Shown here one piece after another: positions 49,601-60,551 of a stretch of DNA of 64,000 bases (within the stretch, counting starts at the first letter, position 1; each line of letters begins with the position of its first letter). The stretch spans positions 2,852,001 through 2,916,000 of the forward strand of contig CM066308.1 of assembly GCA_033807695.1 (NCBI GenBank), written 5' to 3'. The DNA is from Daedaleopsis sinensis. Taxonomy: Eukaryota; Basidiomycota; Agaricomycetes; Polyporales; Polyporaceae. The notes beneath the pieces are model-generated. The model saw only the letters and a program-made list of their open reading frames with translations. It did no database searches and was not told the origin of the DNA. The translations under genes and the position numbers were made by a program.

Positions 49601-50066
49601 GAAGGCGGTCGACCGGCCACGCCAGGAGAGCAGCGCTGCCTCTGCCTCTGCCTCTGCCTCTGCCTCTGCCCCCGGCCCCGCTGCGCCCTCTGCCTCTGCC
49701 TCCCTCCCCGTCGGCGCCGGCGCCGGCGACCGCGACCGCGCACAGGACGACGGGCCGGTGTGGGGCGAGTCGTTCAAGGTGGAGTGGGTGCGCACGGAGC
49801 GGCTGCCGTTCACGCGCACGCGGCACCTGCGCAACCCGTGGAACCACGACCGGGAGGTGAAGGTCTCGCGTGACGGGACGGAGCTCGATCCGTCGGTCGG
49901 GCAGGCGCTGCTCGACGAGTGGGACAAGCGCGAGGAGCCGGCGGCGGCGGCCACCGGGAACGTCCAGGTCGGCAGGCGGGTCGCCGGCAAGGCGTCGATC
50001 TCGGCGGACGTCCTGAGCACGCCCGAGGGGCCCGCACGGACTCGTGAGACGGGCGAAGGCGGATAA
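46658..50066 (+). CDS. RRM + YTH domain protein, candidate m6A reader
   Basis: Three exons (46658-48736, 48791-48936, 49010-50066) join in frame to 1,093 residues. Residues 1-450 are Pro/Ser/Gln/Tyr-rich and disordered. An RNA-recognition motif follows (WVMWAGNVPADATHDELWRFF, then SNCAFVNFQSE and GIHVRWVK; about 460-600). The YTH domain starts with YFPRRYFILKSLTQ and EKGLWATQRHNE (first cage Trp), then VYLIFSVNKSGEFYGYAKM. It is then interrupted by about 245 low-complexity residues before resuming with SFKVEWVRTERLPFTRTRHL (second Trp and Leu of a YTHDC1-like cage) and QALLDEWDK. YTH domains bind N6-methyladenosine in mRNA; all three cage positions look aromatic or Leu. The true start is uncertain: MSDSRSTGS at 46838 is an alternative, and 46619-46680 could be an intron that removes the first ATG. 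Confidence 0.85.
49637..49710 (+). repeat. TGCCTC hexanucleotide repeat in the YTH insert
   Basis: The hexamer TGCCTC is repeated about five times, then again after a short gap, encoding alternating Ser-Ala in the linker that splits the YTH domain. Its length is likely to vary between strains. Confidence 0.7.
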
Positions 50067-52514
50067 CGACGGCACGTCAAGACACACACGCGCACGCACG
50101 CACGCATACACTCTCGCGTGCAGACGCACGCATTCTCTCTCTCTCTCTTTCCGCGATTTGCGCGGATCTCGCATGGATTCGGCATACAATCTCATTTACG
50201 AAACGAATCGCATCCACGGCACCGCACGCACGCATGCATATACACGAACGCACGTACGCCCCGCACACATATTATCCTTAATTCCTTACTGTACTCACGC
50301 ACCCCGTGCCCCGCGCCGCGAGCATACACGCCTCTCGGCCGCGCGGGACGGGGTGGCCTTGATATCTGTTGGTGTTAGTTCCCGGCGATCTTCTCCTTTC
50401 CCATTTTGGTTTCTGGTTGACACTGCTGGGATCTGTCGAGTCTCTCGTTGACCGTCACGCTGCTGTCTATTCTCTGTCGCTGTCGCTGCACGCGTTGGAT
50501 ATGTTTGAAATTCACCACCACAGGGTTATTTAGGGGTCATCAATTGTCATTGCAGCTCGCACGAATCGTCGTTACACTGGTCCGTTTGTTTTTCCTCCGC
50601 CCCTCCGCCCCGCACCCACATGCATCACGATCGCACACACCACCACACCCGTCCCGCCCCGATCGCGTTTTGTGCTTCATATTCATATCTTCATCCCCGC
50701 ATCGAGTCCACGCTGATGTCCTCGCCCCTTCCCTGACACGACGCCTCCTCCTGTAGCAATAGTAGAATCAGATATCCTCTTTGCCCCTCTCACGCGGACG
50801 TACACACGACCCCCGTATCACCGTATCTCCCCACACACCGTCGCAGCGCACACACACAAGCCTCGATATCGATCATCCATATGTACACAACTGTAATACC
50901 TCGCATCATCGTATACACGACGCGCCGGTGTGCGCTGGGCTTGCAAACCAACCTTCGTACATACATATCCGCCTCGGGCTGATCACGGCCGCCGCAAGCC
51001 CTCTGCCGGTTTGTGGCCACGGATCGTGCCCCACGTCCATACGTACGGTAGGTCGCCGCGCAGCCCGAGCCGTCGGTGAGCTGTAGGTAAGTTGTACGTA
51101 CCCAGCCCCGAGTCCCGAGTGCTTGAGAGTCGACTGCTTACCGGCCCCCGACGCCACAGCGATTCCGTGGCCCGTGGGCACCGGGTCGTCCGACGTCGGA
51201 GGGCCTCGTACGGTTCCTTGATTGCGCCCCAGGCTGCGGGCTCCCGGCTGATTGTGCTGGCATCGCAGGGAAGGACCGCGATCGACGAGGTGACCCAGGG
51301 TGACCCACGGTGAAGTTCAGCGTCCGTGCGTGTGCGCACGGCGGATCGGGTCGGCATGCGTCTCGTCGCCCTGCCGGTGTCACCCTTGCCGCCCCAGTCC
51401 GCCACCGCCCCGATTGCTTCAAGTTCAAGCGTCCGCGGCGGCAGCAGCATAATTCTGCCTCTACAGCACGGTCACCCACCTATGATTGCCTACCCACGCG
51501 CACATCTACCCCGAGGTTGCCGAAGAATGTCAATGAGTGTACCTACCTACGGCCGTGTGTATGTGGAGTGACCGGCCGCGGTAGTACCTGCTCGAGACTC
51601 GAGCTCGAGGCTCGCGGGCACCGGACCCGACGTTCTAGCCTCCCAATCGCGGTGGCAGTGCCCGAGCTAAGAACGTCTGGCGGAGGCAGGAACATAAGCG
51701 CCCGGTTTTGGCAGCTAGAATGGACGTCGTCCCGACTCGTCCGTGTGTGCCGGACGCTGCAAGTACGGCGTAAGTCAATCGTAGTGCGCACGATAAGGAC
51801 CAGTTCGACCATACATGCACGGGCGAGAATGAGAACCATGCTCGGGCGGCGGCTCGGCATACCAGACGCAAATTTCTCGGGAGGCCGAGCTGCCCGAGAA
51901 TCTCTGACCATGTTATGACGTATGTGGCACAGCGGACAGGCGAGACAGAGCGCAGTGCCGCGTGCATGCACCAAGTCACACACTAATTATTATGATACCG
52001 TTTTCTAAGCGGGGGACAGGAGAGGGCGTGCTAAATGGTTCGCGAGGTTCGGATCGAGGCATGGAACACGGAACCTCGCGCTACGGGGTCGGTCAGGGTT
52101 TTGCGGTGACTCCGAGCTCGTTCCTTGTTCACGCGTTCACGACCAGCCGCATGATGCGCCTCGATCTGGGCCGACGTTCGGTTGTGATAATTCAGAGGCC
52201 CGCACGCGAATATCTCGACCATGGATGAGTCACGCAAGGCCCGGAACTTGAAACTCTTGCGTGATCTACGCTACCCACCTTACAAATTACAATCATACAT
52301 GTACACAACCATCCGCAGAGCGGGAAGACACCACAACGAAAAAGAAATATTGACAGACGCAGTCGTCCCACAGAAATATGTGCCATATGGAGTCTTCTAT
52401 TGCCTGCGCGCGAACCTGCCAATGAGTGGTCTTCTGTCATTTGCGGGGATCGTGCTGCTAACGATCCTACCAGTAGTCGTCGTCGTCGGGGAGTTCACAA
52501 AAGCATTGTCTCTG
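50067..52514. other. Long intergenic region, no gene recognised
   Basis: 2.4 kb with CA-rich microsatellite-like tracts at 50080-50260 and many short open frames without motifs. It separates the YTH gene from the decayed GH30 gene. Nothing coding can be supported. Confidence 0.5.
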
Positions 52515-54905
52515 TTAGACCGGTGGTGGGGTGCAGGCGCTACACATAGTACGTCTGGGCACGAGACAAACAAAAGCCTTGCCGTCCGCGAAGTCATCGC
52601 GTCTAGAGTTGCCTTGATCTGGGGCAAACCACCACAAAGTGGTCACACCGACGGGGAACGTGTACGTCGCCTAGTATCATGAGAAGGCACGCTCAGTCGT
52701 GTTGGATAGCCGACGCTACACGCTCATCGAGGGCGCACGCACGCACCCGCCTGCTGTCCGCTGAACTCGATCGTCGTGGTGATCGGGGTGGGATCCCAGC
52801 TGCCGTCCTGGTTGTCGTCCCTACGCCGCGCGGACGGCGTCAGCCGCTCAGCCAGTGTGCGGTGTGCGCGCGGCTGCGTCCAGCGCAATACTAGTGAGAA
52901 GAAGGAGTGCAGGCGCCACCAGTTCAGGACCTCTAGGCTGTAGCAAAGCCAGTCTGCCGCGTTCGCGTGTGCGGTCACGTACGCGGAGACGCGCAGGAGC
53001 CTGGAGAGGTCGCCGCCCACGGACACGCCCACGCGTTTACCGAACGGCCCGTTGGCGTCCTTCGGGAGGATCGCCTTCGAGGCCTGCGCCATCGCGTAGA
53101 CTGTGTCGTATTGAAAGCGCGTGGTCAGCTGCGAGTGTGGGTAGCGACAAAGGCTACGGTCGGGATGGAATGGACTGACACTCGGGGTTGTAGCTGAAGC
53201 TCCCGACGTTATTGATCGTGACGATCGGGCGGCAGGCGGGGCTGGTGCAGCTGTCCGAACCGGGCAACAGAGGGTTGCCGTTCCCGTCGAGGGCGAGGTT
53301 CCACATGAGCCCGGTGACGGCGAATCGCTCTGTAGCGCCGATAAAGCTGCGAGGTCCGCTCTGCAGTCAGCAATAGAATTATTTGTTGATTGAGATGCAG
53401 CGATACGCACATGTTGTCCATGTACCACTAGGAATCGTGCTGTGAGTGAGGCACGAAGCTAGCGCACCGCTGTCGTACCTGCTGTCGTACCTTGATGTCG
53501 CTCCACCAATCCGTGCCGGAGTTCTGGCCTGTGCACTCAGTGAAGTACACCTCCTTGTCGGGATGCACAATATGGAACAAATCTTGTTGGCTGACGCTGC
53601 CCAGATAGCGGCAGAACGCGACCCCGGCAAACGCGCTGGGCGCATCGTTGATCTACGACCGACGGGGCTTTAGATCAGAAAGTTCTGCACGCGCGAATAC
53701 AGTGCGCAAAGGAAGGGTCGCGTACCGGCTCGACGGGGTACGCGCCAGCGTCGACCCAGTTGTGCTCGTACCCGACAATGCGCACACCCGAAAAGCCGTT
53801 CTGGTCCATGAGCGAGCGCAGCGCCTGACCGATCTGTGCCTCCTGCTGCGGCGAGATCAGACATGTCGGGGTACGTTTACTGTTCTCCGGCTCGTTCTGC
53901 GGTCATGATGGACGACCAAGGATCAACAAGCAGATACGGAGGGGATGCAGCAGCTGAAAACGGCGCACCTGGATACCGATAGCATACACCTCGATGCCCT
54001 TGCTCTTGAAGCCTTGTAGAGACTTTAAGAGATAGCTTGCGACTGCGTATCGCAACCGGTGATACTACGGATTAGAGTTCCGCGCCCGTGAGACGTGGAG
54101 GCGGAGAATATGAGCAACGTACAGACTGAGGTGTATGCAGAGTCGAAGCTGCCGCCGTTCATCGTCTTACTGTCTTTCATCCATCCGGGCTAACGCCAGC
54201 TCTCAACACGCACACAAGTAACTGGCATGGGAATGGTTACGTACCGGCGACCAAGGCAGTGGACTTTCAGTTGCGTGTTGACGGCTTGGATGTCCTGAAT
54301 GACGGAGAAGAGGTATGAGGGCGCGTTATCGATGTTGAAGTCATTGAGGGAGATGTCGTCGGTCGTGTCGTCAAAGCTGTACACTGCTCGAAACGGTGTT
54401 AGTTCACCGATAGGAATGACGATGGGCTAAAGAGATAGTAGCCGAGAAGTCCGAAGCACCGAGGGGTACCCGGAGGTATGAAAGACCAGCATTGGTCGAG
54501 GTATCGCCGGCTGGGATCGATCTCAGTGTTCGGCAGTCATCGGACATGCTCAGCTACGCACGATTAAACAACATGTTCAGGATATTGTTGTAGTTGCCCG
54601 GATTCTGGTTCTATAGATGGAGGAGGGGAAAATATGAGAATAATCAATCATATCTTCTGTGGGTACTATAGCTCGCCTTCGGATTGTTTAGGTTCAGCGC
54701 AGATGAATCAGCTGCATTGGTCGTCAGCGGATGTACACACAACGAGAGACGACGGCACGCACTGAGGCTTGCACCGAATCCGGCCATCGTCTGTAGGACA
54801 GTGCTTCGTCGACGACAATGTCCGCAGAGCCGACAGACCCTGGCGAGACGAAGTTGACCGGGTCGGAGCCGAGGTTCGTGTAGGTGAAGAGACAGGCGCG
54901 GATGT
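52515..54905 (-). pseudogene. GH30 family glucanase (endo-beta-1,6-glucanase type), frameshifted
   Basis: A multi-exon glycoside hydrolase family 30 gene, probably subfamily 3, whose members cut beta-1,6-glucan of fungal walls. Read in order: LFTYTNLGSDPVNFVSPGSV, QTMAGFGASLTDSSALNL, GNYNNILNMLF, GLSYLRVPLGASDFS, YSFDDTTDDISLNDFNID, PGWMKDSKTMNGGSFDSAYT, YAIGIQ joined across an intron to NEPE (acid/base Glu), VRIVGYEHNWVDAGAYP, VYFTECTGQNSGTDWW (nucleophile Glu), FAVTGLMWNLALDGNGNP and WDPTPITTTIEFSGQQA. Both catalytic Glu are present, but two single-base deletions break the frame: one between EALSY and QTMAG, one between LKVH and PWSP. The first exon and signal peptide were not located. Either a recent pseudogene or two base-calling errors; both sites lack one C of a CC pair. 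Confidence 0.72.
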
Positions 54906-56333
54906 GAGAGCTGTGCAGATAGCTGAGAATGACTTGAGAAACATCAGGCTCAGCTGGTCCCAGACCGAGAAGAGATGTCGTAGAGGGAGAAGTAGTGTGC
55001 GATGAGCACGAAGGGGTACCGTCGGTCGAAAGCTGACCTGCGTCGCTCTTGTAATATATTCGGTCGGACATGGCGACGGTGCGCCCGAGTAGAAGCGCAG
55101 GTAGCAGTGATCGGAGCCAGCATATGCTGCATGCTGAGAGAGATCACCTGTATACCGCACATGCGTAAGTAGGAAAGCCGGGTTAATCTATTGCCAATTA
55201 GTCTAGTAGTTGGCAGTCGCATGTTTTCTCTGCAATGTCTGAAGTTCAAGGCGAGGGTAAGGGCAGTGTGGATACTGCGTTGTTACTAGGCGAGAAGGGG
55301 ATATCATGTCAACGAGGCGAGTGGGCTTTGAGCGCACCAGAGTAGTTCCGTTTAGCAGACGGTCTTCGAGCGGTCGAAGCTGGATTTGTCATGAATCGAA
55401 CAGACGGAGCGACGGCAGCACTGCGCGTCCCAGCGCGTCCCCGACTCGGAGAATAGATCGTCGTAGTAGGCTTAGCGAGGACCGTGCCAGGGGTGAAATT
55501 GTGGAGTGCGTTTGCGCGGAGACACTCGAGCGCGTTGAATGTCTTAGGTCCGTCCGGTCAGATAGTTCAAGAACGCAAGGTACAAAGCGCTGCCCAGCGG
55601 CCCACCGAGGTGCAGGGTCAGTGATCAGTAACGTGCAGTAGTAGATCTCATCGATAGTCAGTGAACATGTTGAAAACCAAGTTTGACGACACCGGGTCTT
55701 CAGCCTGAGGTGCACTAGTCCGATGGAGAGGATGTTAGCATATCGTCGAAAAGGCTCGGAGTGTGCAAGCCAGACGAAAGGAATTACTGCATAGGTGTGT
55801 TAAGGTCACTTACTACTACTGCAGCATGCACATTATCGAGTGGGGAGTACCGGAGCTACTGCCAGTGATGAATCAAATGGGACGACGCAACGTGCTTCAG
55901 GCTGCAATAGTAGTCGAGCACTGGCAGCAATCGGAGAGCAGCAAGGTTACTGTTGGGCAGTTGTCGCCAGACTCCGGAGGGTGCCACGACGATAGACCGC
56001 ATTCAGCAGATACGGTCGTGACAAAGACTCGAGTGAGCGGCTTTGAGGAGCCACGCAAAGGCCACGCGAGCAAGACGCGACGCCCACGTGACCGCGGGGT
56101 GCATGTTCGACTTGACGCGAACAGCGTGTTCAACCTTCCAGCGACCCCCCACCTCCCTCACAACACACCCCGTCCTCATACCTGGACGTGCACATCCTCA
56201 GATCTCTACACACACCTGCGAGATTGACGTGAACTTCCTAGTCACCACCGCGTCCACAACCTACAAATATTCCCTTGCGGCTCGCCACACATCTTGAGCC
56301 CTACTCAAACTATCAAATCGACGCTGTTAAAAC
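54906..56333. other. Upstream of GH30; no supported gene
   Basis: It should contain the missing 5' exon and promoter of the GH30 gene (54906-about 55250) and the promoter of the casein-kinase-like gene (end of the stretch). Open frames here were not recognised. Confidence 0.45.
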
Positions 56334-58649
56334 ATGTCAGATCCCCCCAGACTCCATTATCCCAAACGCATTGGCAACTGGCAATTAGGCTACAAGCTCG
56401 GCGCCGGTTTCTCGGGTGCGTTGGTCTATTGAACCCACTCCCTCTCCCTTCCGCCCGGATGTTGACATGGCACTCTAGGCGCGATTTTTGTGGCAACGAA
56501 CATACATTCCAGAGAGCCAAATCCGCCTCAGGTCGCTCTCAAAATTCAACCTATAGACGAATCCTGCCCCACCAACAAGTACGAGCGTGCGTTCTACCCC
56601 GCCCTTCAGGGCGGAAAGGGAATGCCGACACTCTGGGCGGCCGGACAGGAAGGCGAATGGGACTACCTCGTCATTGACCTCCTCGGCCGCAGCCTGGACT
56701 CGATACACCGCGAGCTGATGCTCAAACAAGACGTCTGGGATCTCCGCAGCGTGTGCTGCATCGCGATACAGATGGTCAGTGTCTCTCCTGTGCTCCCCCC
56801 TCTACCCCTCCTTTCCCATGCAGCTGAGCGTTGAGTTTGACGTGTCACTCTCGCTCCCCCTTGTGATCTCGCACGCGCAGAGATGTGTTGACGCGTCCCC
56901 CGCCTCAAGATCGATAGATTGAGCTTCATGCACGCGCGAGGCCTCCTCCACCGCGACATCCAGCTCGGAAACTGCGTTGTCGGGCCCGCCGGGGACCAAA
57001 AGACGCTTTACATGATCGACTTTGGCTTTTCGAAGTTCTACATCGACCCTCGCACTAGACGGCACATAGAAGACAACAGGTCGCCGCGCGATTTCATCGG
57101 AAACTACTGGTTCTCGTCAGTACGGGTACATTGCCGCAATCGAGGTACGTGGCGTCCCTCGCCTGAACCCCATAATGTTTCTGCGCTTTGGAGTAAGCGA
57201 TAGTCGCCTGCGCATGCTAAACAGTTTGCGTTGTCGTTGCTATGTTGTCGCGGCGATCCGATGAACGCTCGCACATTGCTATTGCACCTATTGACCGGAT
57301 CACACAATGGGGGACACATTGTCGTAAACCTATCGCGTGGGGTTCCGACATTGCGTCTCCGATTTCCTCCGTTTTCGTGCGCATTGGATGCTCTCGCCCA
57401 TGGCCCGATGGATCGTGCATTCCGAAATGTTGTGCTGATGTGCGTGCCTCCAGTGCCCTCAAGGAGAGATGACATGGAAGCTCTCTCGCTCATGCTCATT
57501 CATCTCCTGACACCGGGTGGTCTCAGCTGGACGCGCAACGGAGTCCCAAAGACAGACGACGCGCACGATCGCTTAATGCGCGAAAAACGGTTAGCGCGGC
57601 CAGAGGACATCTGCCGGGGACTGCCTCCAGTCTTCGAGGAGTTCCTCAGGTACTGCCGCAAGCTTGGCTTCGAACACCGCCCCGACTACGAACGCTGGGC
57701 AGAAGAGTTCCGCGACCTCGCGGACGAGCACGGATTCGCGAACATCGACCAGTTCATCTGGCCCTCGCCATGCCCACAGGTACGTAAATCTGCACGTTTG
57801 CACGACGACGCACGTTGATGGGAACGTTGGGGAAACCGCCTACGTTACAATTCCGATTTGCAGCCGACCGTGCGCGTGACCGCAGCGCCCAAGCCCGTCG
57901 CGCGCAACGCCTCGGACGCGAGCTCGCTCGAGGGCGTCCTGAACGGCCTCGCCAACATGCAGCTCGCAGGCCCCGGCGAGCGGCAGGTGCTCGGGGAGCG
58001 CCACAACCTCGTCAACCGCGACGCGCCGAAGGACGACACAGGCAAGGGCAAGGGCAAGCCCCCCGCGAAGCAGCGCTCGCAGCCCGACGTGATCGAGTTC
58101 AGCAGCAGCGACGAGGACGAGAACGCGCACCGGCTGGTGCAGCCCGCGGGCGGGGTGCGGCTGACGAAGGCCGCGCGCCTGGCGCAGCTCGCACGCGAGG
58201 TGGGCGCGGCGGCGGACAGCAGGGCGCTCGCGCGGCTCGTGCGCGAGTTCGTCGCGGCGATGCAGGAGAACCGGTCGAAGATGCTCACGAAGGAGGGCTT
58301 CGCGGTGCTCGACGCGCTCCACCGGCAGCTCGGGAACGCGCCCGCGCACGCCGTCGCCCCGCTGCGGACGGTGCGCGCGCGGCAGAGCAACGCCAACGCG
58401 TCGGTGGACGCGGCCACGGACCCTGGGGCGGGCACGGACGGGTCCGCGCGGGAGACGCGGCAGGGGAAGATGAACAAGCTGTGGCGGCTCGGGGTGGAGG
58501 TGCGCGCGGCGGGGAGCCGGGAGCAGCTCGCGCGGATGGTCGCCGAGTTCGGGGCGGTGATCAACAGGAGCAGCGGCCGGACGGTGACCAAGGACGGGTT
58601 TGGGTTCTTGAACGGGCTCGCGGCGCGCATCGAGGCGGTCGCGTCGTGA
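56334..58649 (+). CDS. Casein kinase 1-like protein kinase
   Basis: Five exons (56334-56415, 56479-56774, 56910-57144, 57454-57779, 57864-58649) join in frame to 574 residues. The kinase domain shows the Gly loop KLGAGFSGAIFVAT, the beta-3 Lys in VALKIQP, WDYLVIDLLGRSLDSI (CK1 signature region), LLHRDIQLGNCVVG (catalytic loop) and MIDFGFSKFYID (DFG), then PRDFIGNYWFSSVRVHCRN and VPSRRDDMEALSLMLIHLL, the CK1-specific activation segment and SRRDDMEA motif. In the catalytic loop the usual Lys after HRDI is Gln. A C-terminal extension of 260 residues (from 57864) is acidic and basic by turns, with SSSDEDEN and two similar helical segments (LAQLAREVGAAADS and LWRLGVEVRAAGS). Intron 3 is long (309 nt) for this genome. 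Substrates are unknown. Confidence 0.88.
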
Positions 58650-60439
58650 GGGAGCGCGAGGCATGCACCGTACCCATATGGACGTTTGGACACTCATGGG
58701 GGCGGCGTCGTCGTGCATACATATCACCACCGTCTATCTATGCTATGATATATGTTACTGTATAGTTGTGTTGTTATTCCGATTGTGATGTAAAAGTGTA
58801 TGTTTAACACAGCTTGGGAATTCGCGACTTTGTGTGAAGTTCTTCGCATGACGGCTTGATGACGGCGGCACAATGAATTCGAAGTCGACGTGTCGTATCA
58901 TGGGAGTCTTCGCATATGAGGTCCTGGGCCACTGAAGAACGTCTATGAAAGACACGTAAGAGGTACAGTGAGCCTGCAAGATTTCCATGGCTGGCTATCA
59001 GAGTTAGATGAGTCGAGAAGCACAAGGCGTGAGTCCGACTCGCCATTCAAACAGATTCATGTCCGTCCTGTCCCCTCGAACGCGACGTCACACACAATGA
59101 ACGATGTCTACGGAACTTCTTGGCCCGACGTGGGATCATGGACAGGTGTACGGTACTATGGCCGCCCCGACTGTCCATGCCAGCCTCGTTGGAGAAGTCT
59201 GAGGTGTATGGTAGTCTCCGCGGTTGGCGCAGAAGTAACCTCCGGAAGAGTCGGGAACGAGGCTGCAGCGACCCGGCACCATCACTCTGCGGCTGAGGAG
59301 CGTCAGACCAAGGTCAGTGCGGAGGAACACCTGGTCTCGTACCAGAAGTCTCCGGCGCCGCGTCGACCGTGTGAGGAGTTTGCGACGAACCTAGAGGAAC
59401 GCCGTCATGTACAGCCTTTGACGCGAGCGAGGATCGTGTCAGCGGGTGGAGGTACTAGGCATCTTCTCAGCATTAGGGCCGGAGAGAGCAGAAGCTTGGA
59501 TAGCAGGCAAGATAACCCCGATGAACGAGATATGTACCTCAGCTTCCAGTGCGCTCGTCAAAATGGATATGGTGCGAGTCCCAAGCTTAAGGCCTCCATA
59601 TGAATTGAGCGAGAACCCCGTCACGCCCTTGTACACGTGGGAACATATATATTGAGCAGCGACGGTGCGCAAGACTTAGGTAGTGAGACATGCTGAACTT
59701 GAACGAACCATTTTAAGGTAACGTCGAGCAAAGCCAAGCACGGGAACGAACCAACGTTCGCATTGAGAGGATGAGCGTTTGTGATACCAGAGTGGGGGCG
59801 CCAATGGGCTGTCCTCCATATCCCGTATTCCGCCACCACCACCTCCGCCAAGCGAACGGAGTGGCGCAATATCTTGGAGCTCCGCAGCGGGCCAAACTGT
59901 TACACATGTGAGGGACCAGGGCACTCACATCGTCCAAGGTGTCTACGCCCGCAAACCAGCGGGGCCGGGGAGACGACGGAGGGCTGTAAAGGAACTCGGT
60001 ACGTACGCGAGGAATTGAGCGAAATGAATGGCGAGGCATGCGACAGTTGGGGTGATGGAGCTGCCTTGGTGGGCGGCACGGGTAGACAGAGGGTGGACAA
60101 AGACAATGGAAGGCTGGACGTCTGCGTCAGAGGCGCGTCCATGACTCTGTTATTCCTTCCGGCATGGCAGGTGCCTGACCTGGGGGACGCTTGCGTGTAG
60201 GAAAGTGCGCTGATGGTATGCGGGCGAGACAGAGCTAGAATAGGAGGGGACGGCTCTGGACTAGGAGTAGACCAGTACTTGGGCGTAGGCGAGGTGGGGG
60301 GAGAGGAGGGAGAAACACGGGAGAAATGATTGGCACGAGCTGGCGGAGTGCTTGCGATCACCCCAACGCGAGGTGAAGAGCCCCGGGAGAAGCCGCGCCT
60401 ATTAGCCTTCCCCATAAAACTCGCAACAGACGTCCACTC
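58650..60439. other. Intergenic region, no supported gene
   Basis: 1.8 kb between the kinase and the desaturase. Open frames on both strands (for example 58968-59603 plus, 59439-59672 minus) lack recognisable motifs. Confidence 0.45.
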
Positions 60440-60551
60440 GCCCCGCCCTCCTCTTTGTCTCTCTCCCCTTAGAGCCCCCATAGACGGTCCCGGCCCCCTA
60501 GACGTTTGGTTCCCCTCCTTCCTCCCTTTTCCCCCACGCCCCTCCGTCAAA
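60440..60551 (+). promoter_or_regulatory. C/T-rich leader of the desaturase gene
   Basis: A pyrimidine-rich tract of about 110 bases runs up to the ATG (context TCAAAATGTC). Such CT boxes precede strongly expressed fungal genes and often mark the transcription start. Confidence 0.5.

Noticed and set aside
58042..58765. Long antisense and alternate-frame open frames over the CK1 tail
   Set aside because: Arg/Ala/Gly-rich shadows of a GC-rich coding exon; the CK1 frame is supported by splice phases.
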